This document shows positions 44,943 to 52,960 of a stretch of DNA of 64,000 bases, one piece after another. The position numbers were made by a program, and so were the translations under genes. Below the pieces are notes generated by a model. The model saw only the letters and a program-made list of their open reading frames with translations. It was not told the origin of the DNA and did not search any database. How positions within the stretch are numbered: the first letter of the stretch is position 1; each line of letters starts with the position of its first letter. Origin of the DNA: JAJPKK01 sp963781195 (GTDB taxonomy: Bacteria; Pseudomonadota; Alphaproteobacteria; Rhizobiales; Xanthobacteraceae); NCBI GenBank assembly GCA_963781195.1, contig CAWAEZ010000005.1, positions 124,001 through 188,000 of the forward strand, in the 5' to 3' direction.

Positions 44943-45869
44943 TCATGCCGCGACGCCGATCCGCTTGATCTCCCAGTCCAGGACGACGCCGGAGGTCTCC
45001 TTCACCCGGGCGCGCACCGTCTCGCCCAGGGCTTCGATATCGGCCGCGGTGGCGGTCCCGAGGTTGATCAGGAAGTTGCAATGCATGGTGGAGACCTGGG
45101 CGCCGCCGACCTGAAGGCCGCGGCAGCCGGCGGCGTCGATCAACTGCCAGGCCTTGTGACCCGGCGGGTTCTTGAAGGTCGAGCCGCCGGTGCGGCTCTT
45201 GATCGGCTGCGTCGCCTCGCGGCTCTCGGTGATCTTGTCCATTTCCGCGGCGATCGCCGCGGGGTCGCCGGGCCTGCCTTGAAAAACCGCCTCGGTGAAG
45301 ATCACGTCCTCGGGCGCGCCGCAGTGGCGGTAGGTGTAGTGCATCTCGGCATTGCCGAAGCTGACGATCCGGCCGGCGCGGTCGACGCCACGCGCGAGCA
45401 CGAGCACGTCCTTGGTCTCGCCGCCATAGGCTCCGCCGTTCATGCGCAACGCGCCGCCGATCGAGCCCGGGATGCCGCGCAGGAACGACAGGCCGGCGAT
45501 CGAGGCCTCCTGGGCGGCGCGCGCGACCTTGACGTCCGGCACCGCGGTGCCGGCCCGCACGCGGTGCTCGCCCTCGACAATGATTTCGGCAAAGCCGCGG
45601 CCGAGCCTGATCACCACGCCGGCGACGCCGCCGTCGCGCACGATGAGGTTCGACCCGAGCCCGACGACCGTGACCGGCACGTCGGCGGGAAGCCGCGCCA
45701 GCAGATAGGCGAGGTCCTGCTCGTCCTGCGGCGAGTACAGCACCTGCGCCGGGCCGCCGACCCGGAACCAGGTGAGTTCGGCCAGCGGCTGGTTGGCGAT
45801 GAGCCGCCCCCGCAGGTCCGGCATTCGCGCGCGCAGATCGGGAACGAGGTCGGGGAAGGTCATGCGCAC
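44943..45869 (-). CDS. murB: UDP-N-acetylenolpyruvoylglucosamine reductase MurB
   Basis: 308 residues from a GTG (an ATG two codons later is equally possible). FAD-binding motifs LTWFRVGGPAQVLYSPQDEQ and TVVGLGSNLIVRDGGVAGVV, then LSFLRGIPGSIGGALRMNGG with the active-site region, and STFKNPPGHKAWQLIDAAGC including the catalytic serine. It reduces the enolpyruvyl group to make UDP-MurNAc. The gap to murC (575 bases) holds a toxin-antitoxin pair on the other strand. Confidence 0.96.
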   Translation of the reverse strand: MRMTFPDLVPDLRARMPDLRGRLIANQPLAELTWFRVGGPAQVLYSPQDEQDLAYLLARLPADVPVTVVGLGSNLIVRDGGVAGVVIRLGRGFAEIIVEGEHRVRAGTAVPDVKVARAAQEASIAGLSFLRGIPGSIGGALRMNGGAYGGETKDVLVLARGVDRAGRIVSFGNAEMHYTYRHCGAPEDVIFTEAVFQGRPGDPAAIAAEMDKITESREATQPIKSRTGGSTFKNPPGHKAWQLIDAAGCRGLQVGGAQVSTMHCNFLINLGTATAADIEALGETVRARVKETSGVVLDWEIKRIGVAA

Positions 45870-45927
45870 CCGTTCAGTTGAAAACCATCGGCGTTTCTTG
45901 CCGCATCGCCCGTGCTATATTTACTTC

Positions 45928-46158
45928 ATGATGATCAAGACGCTCAGAGATGTCGTTCGCCAGGCGGAAACCTGGCCTCCTGAAGACCAGGAGGAACTGG
46001 CGGAATATGCCCGCGAAATCGAAGCGCGGCGTACCGGTGTCTACGTCATGTCCGACGACGAGCGCGAGGCCGTGCGAAGAGGTCTCGCCGAGGCCGATCG
46101 CGGAGAGTTCGTGTCCGATGAAGCGGTGGCGGAAGCGGACAAACGTCACGCGCGATGA
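45928..46158 (+). CDS. Antitoxin of a RelE/ParE-type toxin-antitoxin module
   Basis: 76 residues: TLRDVVRQAETWPPEDQEEL then EAVRRGLAEADRGEFVSDEA, an acidic, helix-rich protein; the C-terminal part (GEFVSDEAVAEADKRHAR) looks like the toxin-wrapping tail of type II antitoxins. A ribbon-helix-helix fold is not clear. The stop overlaps the toxin's ATG (ATGA), typical of such modules. GC is lower than the flanking mur genes, and it is on the opposite strand. Assignment rests on pairing with the toxin. Confidence 0.75.
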   Translation: MMIKTLRDVVRQAETWPPEDQEELAEYAREIEARRTGVYVMSDDEREAVRRGLAEADRGEFVSDEAVAEADKRHAR

Positions 46159-46442
46159 GAGTTCGCTTTTCGCGGCAAGCTTTCGCCGATCGCGAACGGA
46201 TTTCTGAATATCTTCACGCCCGCTCCCCAAGCGGTGCTCGCAATGTCCTCGCGAGCATCCGCGTAGCGATCGCGCAATTGGCCGATCAACCTTACAGCGG
46301 CTATCAAACGGACGAACCCGAGGTTCGGGTGAAGTTCGTCGTTCGCTACCCGTATAAAATCTTTTATCGGGTTCGCGAAGACGTGGTCGAGATCGCACAC
46401 ATTCGCCATACATCACGGCGCCCCCGGTCCGGTATCCGCTAG
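46155..46442 (+). CDS. Type II toxin, RelE/ParE family
   Basis: 95 residues with the ParE/RelE pattern: VRFSRQAFADRERISEYLHA near the start, ARNVLASIRVAIAQLADQPY, then VRVKFVVRYPYKIFYRVRED and VVEIAHIRHTSRRP at the end (the typical YRV...I.HI.H.RR). Targets of the family are either gyrase (ParE) or ribosome-bound mRNA (RelE); sequence alone does not decide. Its stop lies two bases before the murC stop, tail to tail. Confidence 0.85.
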   Translation: MRVRFSRQAFADRERISEYLHARSPSGARNVLASIRVAIAQLADQPYSGYQTDEPEVRVKFVVRYPYKIFYRVREDVVEIAHIRHTSRRPRSGIR

Positions 46443-46444
46443 CC

Positions 46445-47857
46445 TCACTCCGCCGCGCCCAGCGCGTCGAGCTCTCCCGGCAGCGCATAGGCCCATTGGG
46501 TGATGTTGCCGGCGCCGAGGCAGACCACGTAGTCGCCGGGGCGGGCGATGCCCTTGACCACCGATGCCAGCTGCGGCGCCGCTTCGAGCGCGATCACGTT
46601 GCGGTGGCCGCGTGCCCGCAGGCCGGCGACCAGGCCGTCGCGGTCGGCGCCAGGAATCGGCGCCTCGCCGGCCGAATAGACGTCGGCGACGACCACGGCG
46701 TCGGCGTCGTTGAAGCAGGTGCAGAACTGCTCGAACAGCGAGTGCAGGCGGGTGTAGCGGTGCGGCTGCACCACCGCGATGACCTGCCCCACGGTCGATT
46801 CCCGCGCCGCCTTGAGCACGGCCGCGATCTCGACGGGATGGTGGCCGTAGTCGTCGATCACGGCGATGCCGTTCGAGCTGCCGGTCCGGGTAAAGCGCCG
46901 GCGCACCCCGCCGAAGCCCTCGAGCGCGCTGCGGATCTGCTCGTCGGAGATGCCGAGGTCGCGGGCCACCGCGACCGCCGCGGTCGCGTTGAGCGCATTG
47001 TGGCGGCCGGGCATCGGCAGCGTCAGGTTATGGATGGTGTGGACCTCGGTTCCGGCACGGTCGCGGAACACGATGGAGAAGCGCGAGCGGCCGTCGGCAT
47101 GCTCGAGCCCGACCAGCCGCACGTCGGCCTGCGGGTTCTCGCCATAGGTGACGATGCGGCGGTCGGCGATGCGGCCGACCAGGATCTGCACCACCGGGTG
47201 GTCGGTGCACATCACCGCGAAGCCGTAGAACGGCACGTTCTCAACGAACGCCTGGAACGCCGCCTGCACCGCCTCGTAGGTCTGGAAATGGTCGAGGTGC
47301 TCGGGATCGACATTGGTGACGATCGCGATGTCGGCTGGCAGCTTGAGGAAGGTGCCGTCGGATTCGTCGGCCTCGACCACCATCCATTCGCCGGCGCCGA
47401 GCCGGGCATTGGTGCCGTAGGCGTTGATGATGCCGCCGTTGATGACGGTGGGGTCGAGCCGCCCGGCGTCGAGCAGCGTGGCGACGAGCGAGGTCGTCGT
47501 CGTCTTGCCGTGGGTGCCGGCGATGGCGACGCAGCTCTTGAGCCGCATAAGCTCCGCCAGCATCTCGGCGCGCCGCACCACCGGCAGCCGCAGCGCCCGC
47601 GCGGCGACGAGCTCGGGATTGTCGCGCTTGATCGCCGAGGACACCACCACGACATGGGCGCCGTCGACATTCGCCGCGGCGTGGCCGACCACCACCTTGA
47701 TGCCCTTGTCGCGCAGCCGCTTGACGTTGGCGCTTTCGGCGACGTCGGAGCCCTGGACCGTATAGCCGAGATTGGCGAGCACCTCGGCGATGCCGCTCAT
47801 GCCGATGCCGCCGATCCCGACGAAATGGACCGGACCGATGTCGCGCGGCAATTTCAT
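46445..47857 (-). CDS. murC: UDP-N-acetylmuramate-L-alanine ligase MurC
   Basis: 470 residues from the ATG at 47857. Motifs: VHFVGIGGIGMSGIAEVLAN (UDP-binding), VAIAGTHGKTTTTSLVATLL (ATP loop), VVEADESDGTFLKLPADIAI and NVDPEHLDHF, then PMPGRHNALNATAAVAVARD and IDDYGHHPVEIAAVL. It adds L-Ala to UDP-MurNAc. It is 93 bases after murG; the toxin-antitoxin pair separates it from murB. Confidence 0.96.
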   Translation of the reverse strand: MKLPRDIGPVHFVGIGGIGMSGIAEVLANLGYTVQGSDVAESANVKRLRDKGIKVVVGHAAANVDGAHVVVVSSAIKRDNPELVAARALRLPVVRRAEMLAELMRLKSCVAIAGTHGKTTTTSLVATLLDAGRLDPTVINGGIINAYGTNARLGAGEWMVVEADESDGTFLKLPADIAIVTNVDPEHLDHFQTYEAVQAAFQAFVENVPFYGFAVMCTDHPVVQILVGRIADRRIVTYGENPQADVRLVGLEHADGRSRFSIVFRDRAGTEVHTIHNLTLPMPGRHNALNATAAVAVARDLGISDEQIRSALEGFGGVRRRFTRTGSSNGIAVIDDYGHHPVEIAAVLKAARESTVGQVIAVVQPHRYTRLHSLFEQFCTCFNDADAVVVADVYSAGEAPIPGADRDGLVAGLRARGHRNVIALEAAPQLASVVKGIARPGDYVVCLGAGNITQWAYALPGELDALGAAE

Positions 47858-47950
47858 GGTGTCGCCCCCGTCATGTGCCCAAGGCCGCCCCCGAATCAGC
47901 CCTTCCCGGCCGAAGAACCCCAGACCGCGGCCGGTTGTCAACCTGGGGGG

Positions 47951-49090
47951 TCAGGCTTTTGCAGGAACCTGGATTCCGGCGACCTTCATCACGAGGTCGG
48001 CGAGGCGGTCGGCGGCATCGAGGATGCCCTGCCCGCGCGCTGCTGCCGCCATCGCGGCGAGCTTTTCCGGCTCCCCGGCGAGGCGGGCGATCTCGCCGGC
48101 CAGGCGCTCGGAGGTGAAGCGCGACTGGTCGAACATGATCGCGCCGTTGACCTTCTGCAGCCGGTCGGCATTGGCCTTCTGGTCCTGGTCGAGCGCGTGC
48201 GGCAGCGGCACCAGGATGGCGGGCCGGCCGATGGCGGCGAGCTCGGCAACCGTCGAGGCGCCCGACCGCGACACCACGAGATGGCTCGCCGCCATGCGCC
48301 GCGGCAAGTCGGGAAAGAAGGCCTCGACGTCGGCGGCTACGCCCATGCGCGCATAGGCGCCGCGCACCCGCTCGAGATCCTCGTCGCGGGCCTGCTGGGT
48401 GACGTGGAGACGTGCGCGGATCGCCACCGGCACCAGCTCCATGGCGCTCGGCACGATGTCGGCCATGATGCGGGCGCCCTGGCTGCCGCCGAAGGCGAGC
48501 ACGCGAAATGCGCCGCTGGCGTCGGGATAGGGCGTTTCCGCCGCTTCCACCACCATCGGCCGCACCGGGTTGCCGGTGTGCACGGCCTTGGCGGCGAGCC
48601 GCGCGTCGTGGTCGAGGACGCCCGGAAAGCTCGTCGCGATGGTGCGCACCCGCCCGCTGAGGAGGCGGTTCGCCCGTCCGAGCACGGCGTTCTGCTCGTG
48701 GACCAGGGTCGGGATTCGGCGCAGCCAGGCGGCCATCACCGGCGGGATCGTAGGATAGCCGCCGAAGCCGATCACCGCCGCCGGCCGCACCTCGCGCATC
48801 AGGCCGAGGCCGGCGATGACGCCCTTCGCCAGCACGGCGGTGGTGCGCGCGACGGCGAGCGGGTTGCGCCCGCGGAAGGTGTCGCTCGGAACGATATGGG
48901 TGGCACGGGCCGGGAATGCACCGCCATAGCGGGTCGCCCGTTCGTCGGTGGCGAGGTCGACGGCGACGCCGCGCTTCGCCAGCGCGACGGCCAGCGCCTC
49001 GGCGGGAAACAGATGCCCGCCGGTCCCGCCCGCTGCCACTACGACGAGAGGCGCGGCGCAAGCCGGCGTCGCACCATTGCCGATCGACAT
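47951..49090 (-). CDS. murG: MurG: UDP-GlcNAc-lipid I GlcNAc transferase
   Basis: 379 residues. Motifs: LVVVAAGGTGGHLFPAEALA (GGTGGH loop), VIGFGGYPTIPPVMAAWLRR, HEQNAVLGRANRLLS, VLAFGGSQGARIMADIV and SRSGASTVAELAAIGRPAIL. It forms lipid II at the inner face of the membrane. Its start codon overlaps the ftsW stop by one base (TGATG). Confidence 0.96.
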   Translation of the reverse strand: MSIGNGATPACAAPLVVVAAGGTGGHLFPAEALAVALAKRGVAVDLATDERATRYGGAFPARATHIVPSDTFRGRNPLAVARTTAVLAKGVIAGLGLMREVRPAAVIGFGGYPTIPPVMAAWLRRIPTLVHEQNAVLGRANRLLSGRVRTIATSFPGVLDHDARLAAKAVHTGNPVRPMVVEAAETPYPDASGAFRVLAFGGSQGARIMADIVPSAMELVPVAIRARLHVTQQARDEDLERVRGAYARMGVAADVEAFFPDLPRRMAASHLVVSRSGASTVAELAAIGRPAILVPLPHALDQDQKANADRLQKVNGAIMFDQSRFTSERLAGEIARLAGEPEKLAAMAAAARGQGILDAADRLADLVMKVAGIQVPAKA

Positions 49091-50241
49091 CAGGCCGGGC
49101 TCCCGGCCAGCACGGCGCCCGGCGCCGTCATCAGCGTGGCGCGCGGCCGTTCGCGGGTGAAGGCCAGCAGCATTCCCATGCCGTAAGCGAGAGAGATCAT
49201 CGATGAGCCGCCATAGGAGATAAAGGGCAGCGTCATCCCCTTGGCAGGGATGAGCGCGAGGTTGACCGACATATTGATCGCCGATTGTGCCCCGAACAAG
49301 ATGGCGAGCCCCGCCGTGGCGAAGCGGGCGAACGGATCTTCGTTGTGCATGGCCTTGTGGAGCGCCCGCAGCACGATGAAGGCGAACAGGCCGACCAGGA
49401 CGAGACAGAGCACGATGCCGAACTCCTCCGCCGCCACCGCGAACACGAAGTCGGCATGGGCGTCGGGCAGGATGCGCTTGACGGTCCCCTCGCCCGGCCC
49501 CCGGCCGAGCCAGCCGCCACGGATAAACGATTCGACCGCGGTGTCGACCTGAAAGGTATCGCCGGAGGATGGGTCGAGGAAGCGTTTGATGCGGGCGGCC
49601 ACGTGGGGAATGGTCGTGTAGGCGACGCCGAGGCCGAGCACGGCGGTGCCGCCGAGACCGATCACCCAGATGAACCGCATCCCGGCCATGAAGAACAGCG
49701 CGCCCCAGACGAGCGCCGACAACATGGTCTGGCCGAAATCAGGCTGCAGCACGAGGATGCCGATGACGCCGAGGAGCAGCAGCAGGCACAGGCTGGTCGC
49801 CGGCACGTCGAGCTTGCGCGAGGATTCGGCGAACAGCCACGCGACCAGCACCACGAACGAGGGTTTGAGGAACTCGGACGGCTGGATGTTGACCCCGAGC
49901 AGCACGATCCACCGCCTCGCGCCCTTCACCTCGGCACCGACGAAGAGCGTCGCGATGACCATGGCGAAGCTCACCGCGAAGACGACGAGCGCCACCCGGC
50001 GCAGCTGGCGCGGCGACAGAAACGAAGTCACCAGCAGGACGATGACGGTCGGGATCAGGTAGAAGATATGGCGGTTGACGAAGTAGAACGGGTCGAGCCC
50101 GATGCGCGCCGCGACCGGCGGGCTTGCCGCGAGCGACAGGATGACGCCGCCGAGCATGATCGCGCCCAAGGCCGCGAGCATCAGGCGGTCGACGGTCCAC
50201 CACCATGCGGAAAACGGCGTGCGTTCGGCGCGCGAAACCAT
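49090..50241 (-). CDS. ftsW: Septal peptidoglycan polymerase FtsW (SEDS)
   Basis: 383 residues with about ten membrane segments. SEDS signatures: KGARRWIVLLGVNIQPSEFL, VLQPDFGQTMLSALVWGALF (catalytic Asp region), RGGWLGRGPGEGTVKRILPD and AKGMTLPFISYGGSSMISLA. It polymerises glycan strands with FtsI during division. 81 bases after murD and overlapping murG. Confidence 0.96.
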   Translation of the reverse strand: MVSRAERTPFSAWWWTVDRLMLAALGAIMLGGVILSLAASPPVAARIGLDPFYFVNRHIFYLIPTVIVLLVTSFLSPRQLRRVALVVFAVSFAMVIATLFVGAEVKGARRWIVLLGVNIQPSEFLKPSFVVLVAWLFAESSRKLDVPATSLCLLLLLGVIGILVLQPDFGQTMLSALVWGALFFMAGMRFIWVIGLGGTAVLGLGVAYTTIPHVAARIKRFLDPSSGDTFQVDTAVESFIRGGWLGRGPGEGTVKRILPDAHADFVFAVAAEEFGIVLCLVLVGLFAFIVLRALHKAMHNEDPFARFATAGLAILFGAQSAINMSVNLALIPAKGMTLPFISYGGSSMISLAYGMGMLLAFTRERPRATLMTAPGAVLAGSPA

Positions 50242-50322
50242 CGGCGGGCTCCTTCCGGGCTCAGCCTCCCAGTCCTGCCCAAAGATGGTTTCCAGCCTGT
50301 TAAGAAATCGAATCGCGTCGTC

Positions 50323-51747
50323 TTAAAATTGCTGCGACGGCTCGCGTCCGCGAGGCACCGCGACGCCGGGCAGTTTGCGGACGAGGTCGCGGAAGGCATT
50401 GCCGCGGATCTCGAAATTGGCGAATTGATCGTAGGACGCGCAGGCCGGCGACAGCAGCACCACGGCATTTGCGAGCCCGGACGCCTCGGCGTCCCGTGCC
50501 GCTTCGGCAACCGCACGGTCGAGCGTTTCGCTGACGGCAAACTCCGCCTTGCCCTTGAGGGTCACCGCGAAGTCCGGAGCCGCCTCGCCGACCAGATAGG
50601 CCTTGCGGATACGCGGGAAGAACCCGGCCAGCGGCATGATCCCGCCGGACTTCGGCTTGCCGCCGGCAATCCAGAAGATGTCGTCGAAGCAGGCGAGCGC
50701 CTGGGCGGCCGAATCCGCATTGGTCGCCTTGGAATCGTTGATGAACAGCACCGTGCCCTTGCGGCCGACCTCCTCCATGCGATGGGCGAGGCCGGGAAAC
50801 GAATAGAGGCCGGCCTGGATGGTCTTGAGGTCGAGGCCGAGCGCCAGGGCCGCGGCCGCGGCACAGGCGGCGTTCTGGGCGTTGTGGCGGCCGCGCAGCG
50901 CGCCCGCCCCGCTCAGCCGTGAGATCTCGGTCGCGGTGCCGCCGGTCGCCTGCAGGATGCGGTCGTTCTCCGCGTAGATGCCGTAGGCCAGCGGCTGGCG
51001 GACCGACACCCGCACCACGCGCTGACCGGCGCGCTCGGCGCGATCGGCGATGCCGCGGCACCACCCATCGTCGACCCCGACCACCGCGGTGCCGCCCGGC
51101 TGGACGCCGGAGATGAGGCGGGACTTGACCGTGGCGTAGTTGTCCATCGTGCCGTGGCGATCGAGATGGTCCTCGGACAGATTGATGAGGATGCCGATCG
51201 AGGGATCGAGCCCCGGCGCGAGGTCGATCTGGAACGACGAGCATTCGATCACGTGGATACGCCCCATCCGCGGCGGCTCCAGCGAGAGGATCGCGGTGCC
51301 GATGTTGCCGCCGAGCTGGGTGTCATAGCCCGCCGTCTCCGCAAGATGGGCGATCAGCGCCGTGGTCGTCGACTTGCCGTTGGTGCCGGTGATGGCGACG
51401 AAGGGGGCGTCCGGCGCGTGGGCGCGCCGTTCGCGGCAGAACAGCTCGATGTCGCCGATGACCGGAACCGCCATGGCGCGGGCGAGCCCCACCGACCAGT
51501 GCGGCGCCGGATGGGTGAGCGGCACGCCGGGCGCGAGCACCAGCGCGGCGATCCTCGACCAGTCGAGCTGGCGCAAATCAGCGGTCGGAATTCCTGCGCC
51601 GGTCGCCTTTTCGATGCGGGCGTCGCTGTCGTCCCAGCCCACGACGTCGGCGCCGCCGGCAAACAGCGCGCTCGCCGCGATCAGTCCGGACTCGCCGAGC
51701 CCGAACACGGCGACTTTCTTCCCGGCGAAGGTGGTGATCGGGATCAT
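50323..51747 (-). CDS. murD: UDP-N-acetylmuramoyl-L-alanine-D-glutamate ligase MurD
   Basis: 474 residues. Motifs: VAVFGLGESGLIAASALFAG, FVAITGTNGKSTTTALIAHL (ATP loop), ECSSFQIDLAPGLDPSIGIL, NLSEDHLDRHG, LRGRHNAQNAACAAAAALAL and VLFINDSKATNADSAAQALA. It adds D-Glu to UDP-MurNAc-L-Ala. A 14-bp tandem repeat fills the 123-base gap to mraY. Confidence 0.96.
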   Translation of the reverse strand: MIPITTFAGKKVAVFGLGESGLIAASALFAGGADVVGWDDSDARIEKATGAGIPTADLRQLDWSRIAALVLAPGVPLTHPAPHWSVGLARAMAVPVIGDIELFCRERRAHAPDAPFVAITGTNGKSTTTALIAHLAETAGYDTQLGGNIGTAILSLEPPRMGRIHVIECSSFQIDLAPGLDPSIGILINLSEDHLDRHGTMDNYATVKSRLISGVQPGGTAVVGVDDGWCRGIADRAERAGQRVVRVSVRQPLAYGIYAENDRILQATGGTATEISRLSGAGALRGRHNAQNAACAAAAALALGLDLKTIQAGLYSFPGLAHRMEEVGRKGTVLFINDSKATNADSAAQALACFDDIFWIAGGKPKSGGIMPLAGFFPRIRKAYLVGEAAPDFAVTLKGKAEFAVSETLDRAVAEAARDAEASGLANAVVLLSPACASYDQFANFEIRGNAFRDLVRKLPGVAVPRGREPSQQF

Positions 51748-51753
51748 GGTTTT

Positions 51754-51851
51754 GGCTCGGCGGATTGGGCTCGAAGAATTGGGCTCGGAGAATTTGGCTC
51801 GGAAGATCGGGCTCGGAAGATCGGGCTCGACGGACTGGGCTCGAACTCAGG
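51754..51851. repeat. Seven-copy 14-bp tandem repeat between mraY and murD
   Basis: The unit GGCTCGG followed by seven variable bases (e.g. AAGATCG, AGAATTG) repeats seven times with exact 14-base spacing: GGCTCG is invariant, and two units are identical. It occupies most of the 123-base gap, ending just before the murD start codon on the minus strand. Confidence 0.85.
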
Positions 51852-51870
51852 TCGTTCGGAAGCGACGGCG

Positions 51871-52956
51871 CTACCGCAATTTCAGGGTGGACAGGCCGGC
51901 GAGCGCGAGCACGACGGCGATGATCCAGAACCGGATCACGATCTGCGGCTCGGTCCAGCCGAGCTGCTCGAAGTGATGATGGATCGGCGCCATGCGGAAC
52001 ACGCGCTTGCCGGTCAATTTGAACGAGACCACCTGCACGATCACCGACACCGCCTCGAGCACGAACAGGCCGCCGATGATGCCGAGCACGACCTCGTGCT
52101 TGGTGATGACGGCGACGGTGCCGAGAAGGCCGCCGAGCGCCAGCGATCCGGTGTCGCCCATGAAGATCGACGCCGGCGGCGCGTTGAACCACAGAAAGCC
52201 GAGACCGGCCCCGAGGATCGCGCCGCACAACACCGCGAGTTCGCCGGCGCCGGCGACGTAGTTGACCTGCAGGTAATCGGCGAACACCGCGTTGCCGATC
52301 GCCCAGGCGATCGCCGCGAAGCTTGCGGTGGCGATCATCACGGGAACGATGGCGAGGCCGTCGAGGCCGTCGGTCAGGTTGACGGCATTCCCGGCCCCGA
52401 CCACGATGAAGGCGCCGAACACCACGAAGAACCAGCCGAGGTCGACCACCGCGTCCTTGAGGAACGGAAACGCGACCGACGTCGCCATCGGGGCGCGGCC
52501 GATCATGGTGATGATGAGGCAGGCGCTCGCCGCGATCGCGAATTCGAGCAGCAGCCGGGTGCGGCCGGAAAAGCCGGCATGGGTCTGCTTGGTCACCTTG
52601 AGGTAGTCGTCGTAGAAGCCGATCAGGCCGAAGCCGAGGGTCACGCCGAGCACGATCCAGACGTAGGGATTGCGCGGGTTTGCCCACAGCGCGGTCGAGA
52701 CCACGAGGCCGGACAGGATCATCAGCCCGCCCATGGTCGGCGTTCCGACCTTGGTGATGAGGTGGGATTTCGGCCCGTCGGCGCGGATCGGCTGCCCCTT
52801 GCCCTGCTTGAGCCGCAGCTTGGCGATGATGCTCGGGCCAAACAGGAACACGAAGATCAGGGCGGTGACGACCGCGCCCCCGGTGCGGAAGGTGATGTAG
52901 CGAAAGACGTTGAACACCGAAACCGTATCGGAAAGCTCAGCCAGCCAATAGAACAT
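51871..52956 (-). CDS. mraY: Phospho-N-acetylmuramoyl-pentapeptide transferase MraY
   Basis: 361 residues, ten membrane segments. Motifs: KVGTPTMGGLMILSGLVVST, LIGFYDDYLKVTKQTHAGFS (Asp-Asp pair), NAVNLTDGLDGLAIVPVMIA, FNAPPASIFMGDTGSLALGG and RMAPIHHHFEQLGWTEPQIV. It makes lipid I from undecaprenyl phosphate. Four bases after murF. Confidence 0.97.
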   Translation of the reverse strand: MFYWLAELSDTVSVFNVFRYITFRTGGAVVTALIFVFLFGPSIIAKLRLKQGKGQPIRADGPKSHLITKVGTPTMGGLMILSGLVVSTALWANPRNPYVWIVLGVTLGFGLIGFYDDYLKVTKQTHAGFSGRTRLLLEFAIAASACLIITMIGRAPMATSVAFPFLKDAVVDLGWFFVVFGAFIVVGAGNAVNLTDGLDGLAIVPVMIATASFAAIAWAIGNAVFADYLQVNYVAGAGELAVLCGAILGAGLGFLWFNAPPASIFMGDTGSLALGGLLGTVAVITKHEVVLGIIGGLFVLEAVSVIVQVVSFKLTGKRVFRMAPIHHHFEQLGWTEPQIVIRFWIIAVVLALAGLSTLKLR

Positions 52957-52960
52957 GCAA

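Noticed and set aside
46496..49186. Plus-strand open frame of 896 codons opposite murC and murG
   Set aside because: Antisense shadow of conserved mur genes with no recognisable motif.
51754..51851. CRISPR array between murD and mraY
   Set aside because: The 14-base units are too short and have no regular unique spacers; no cas genes are nearby.
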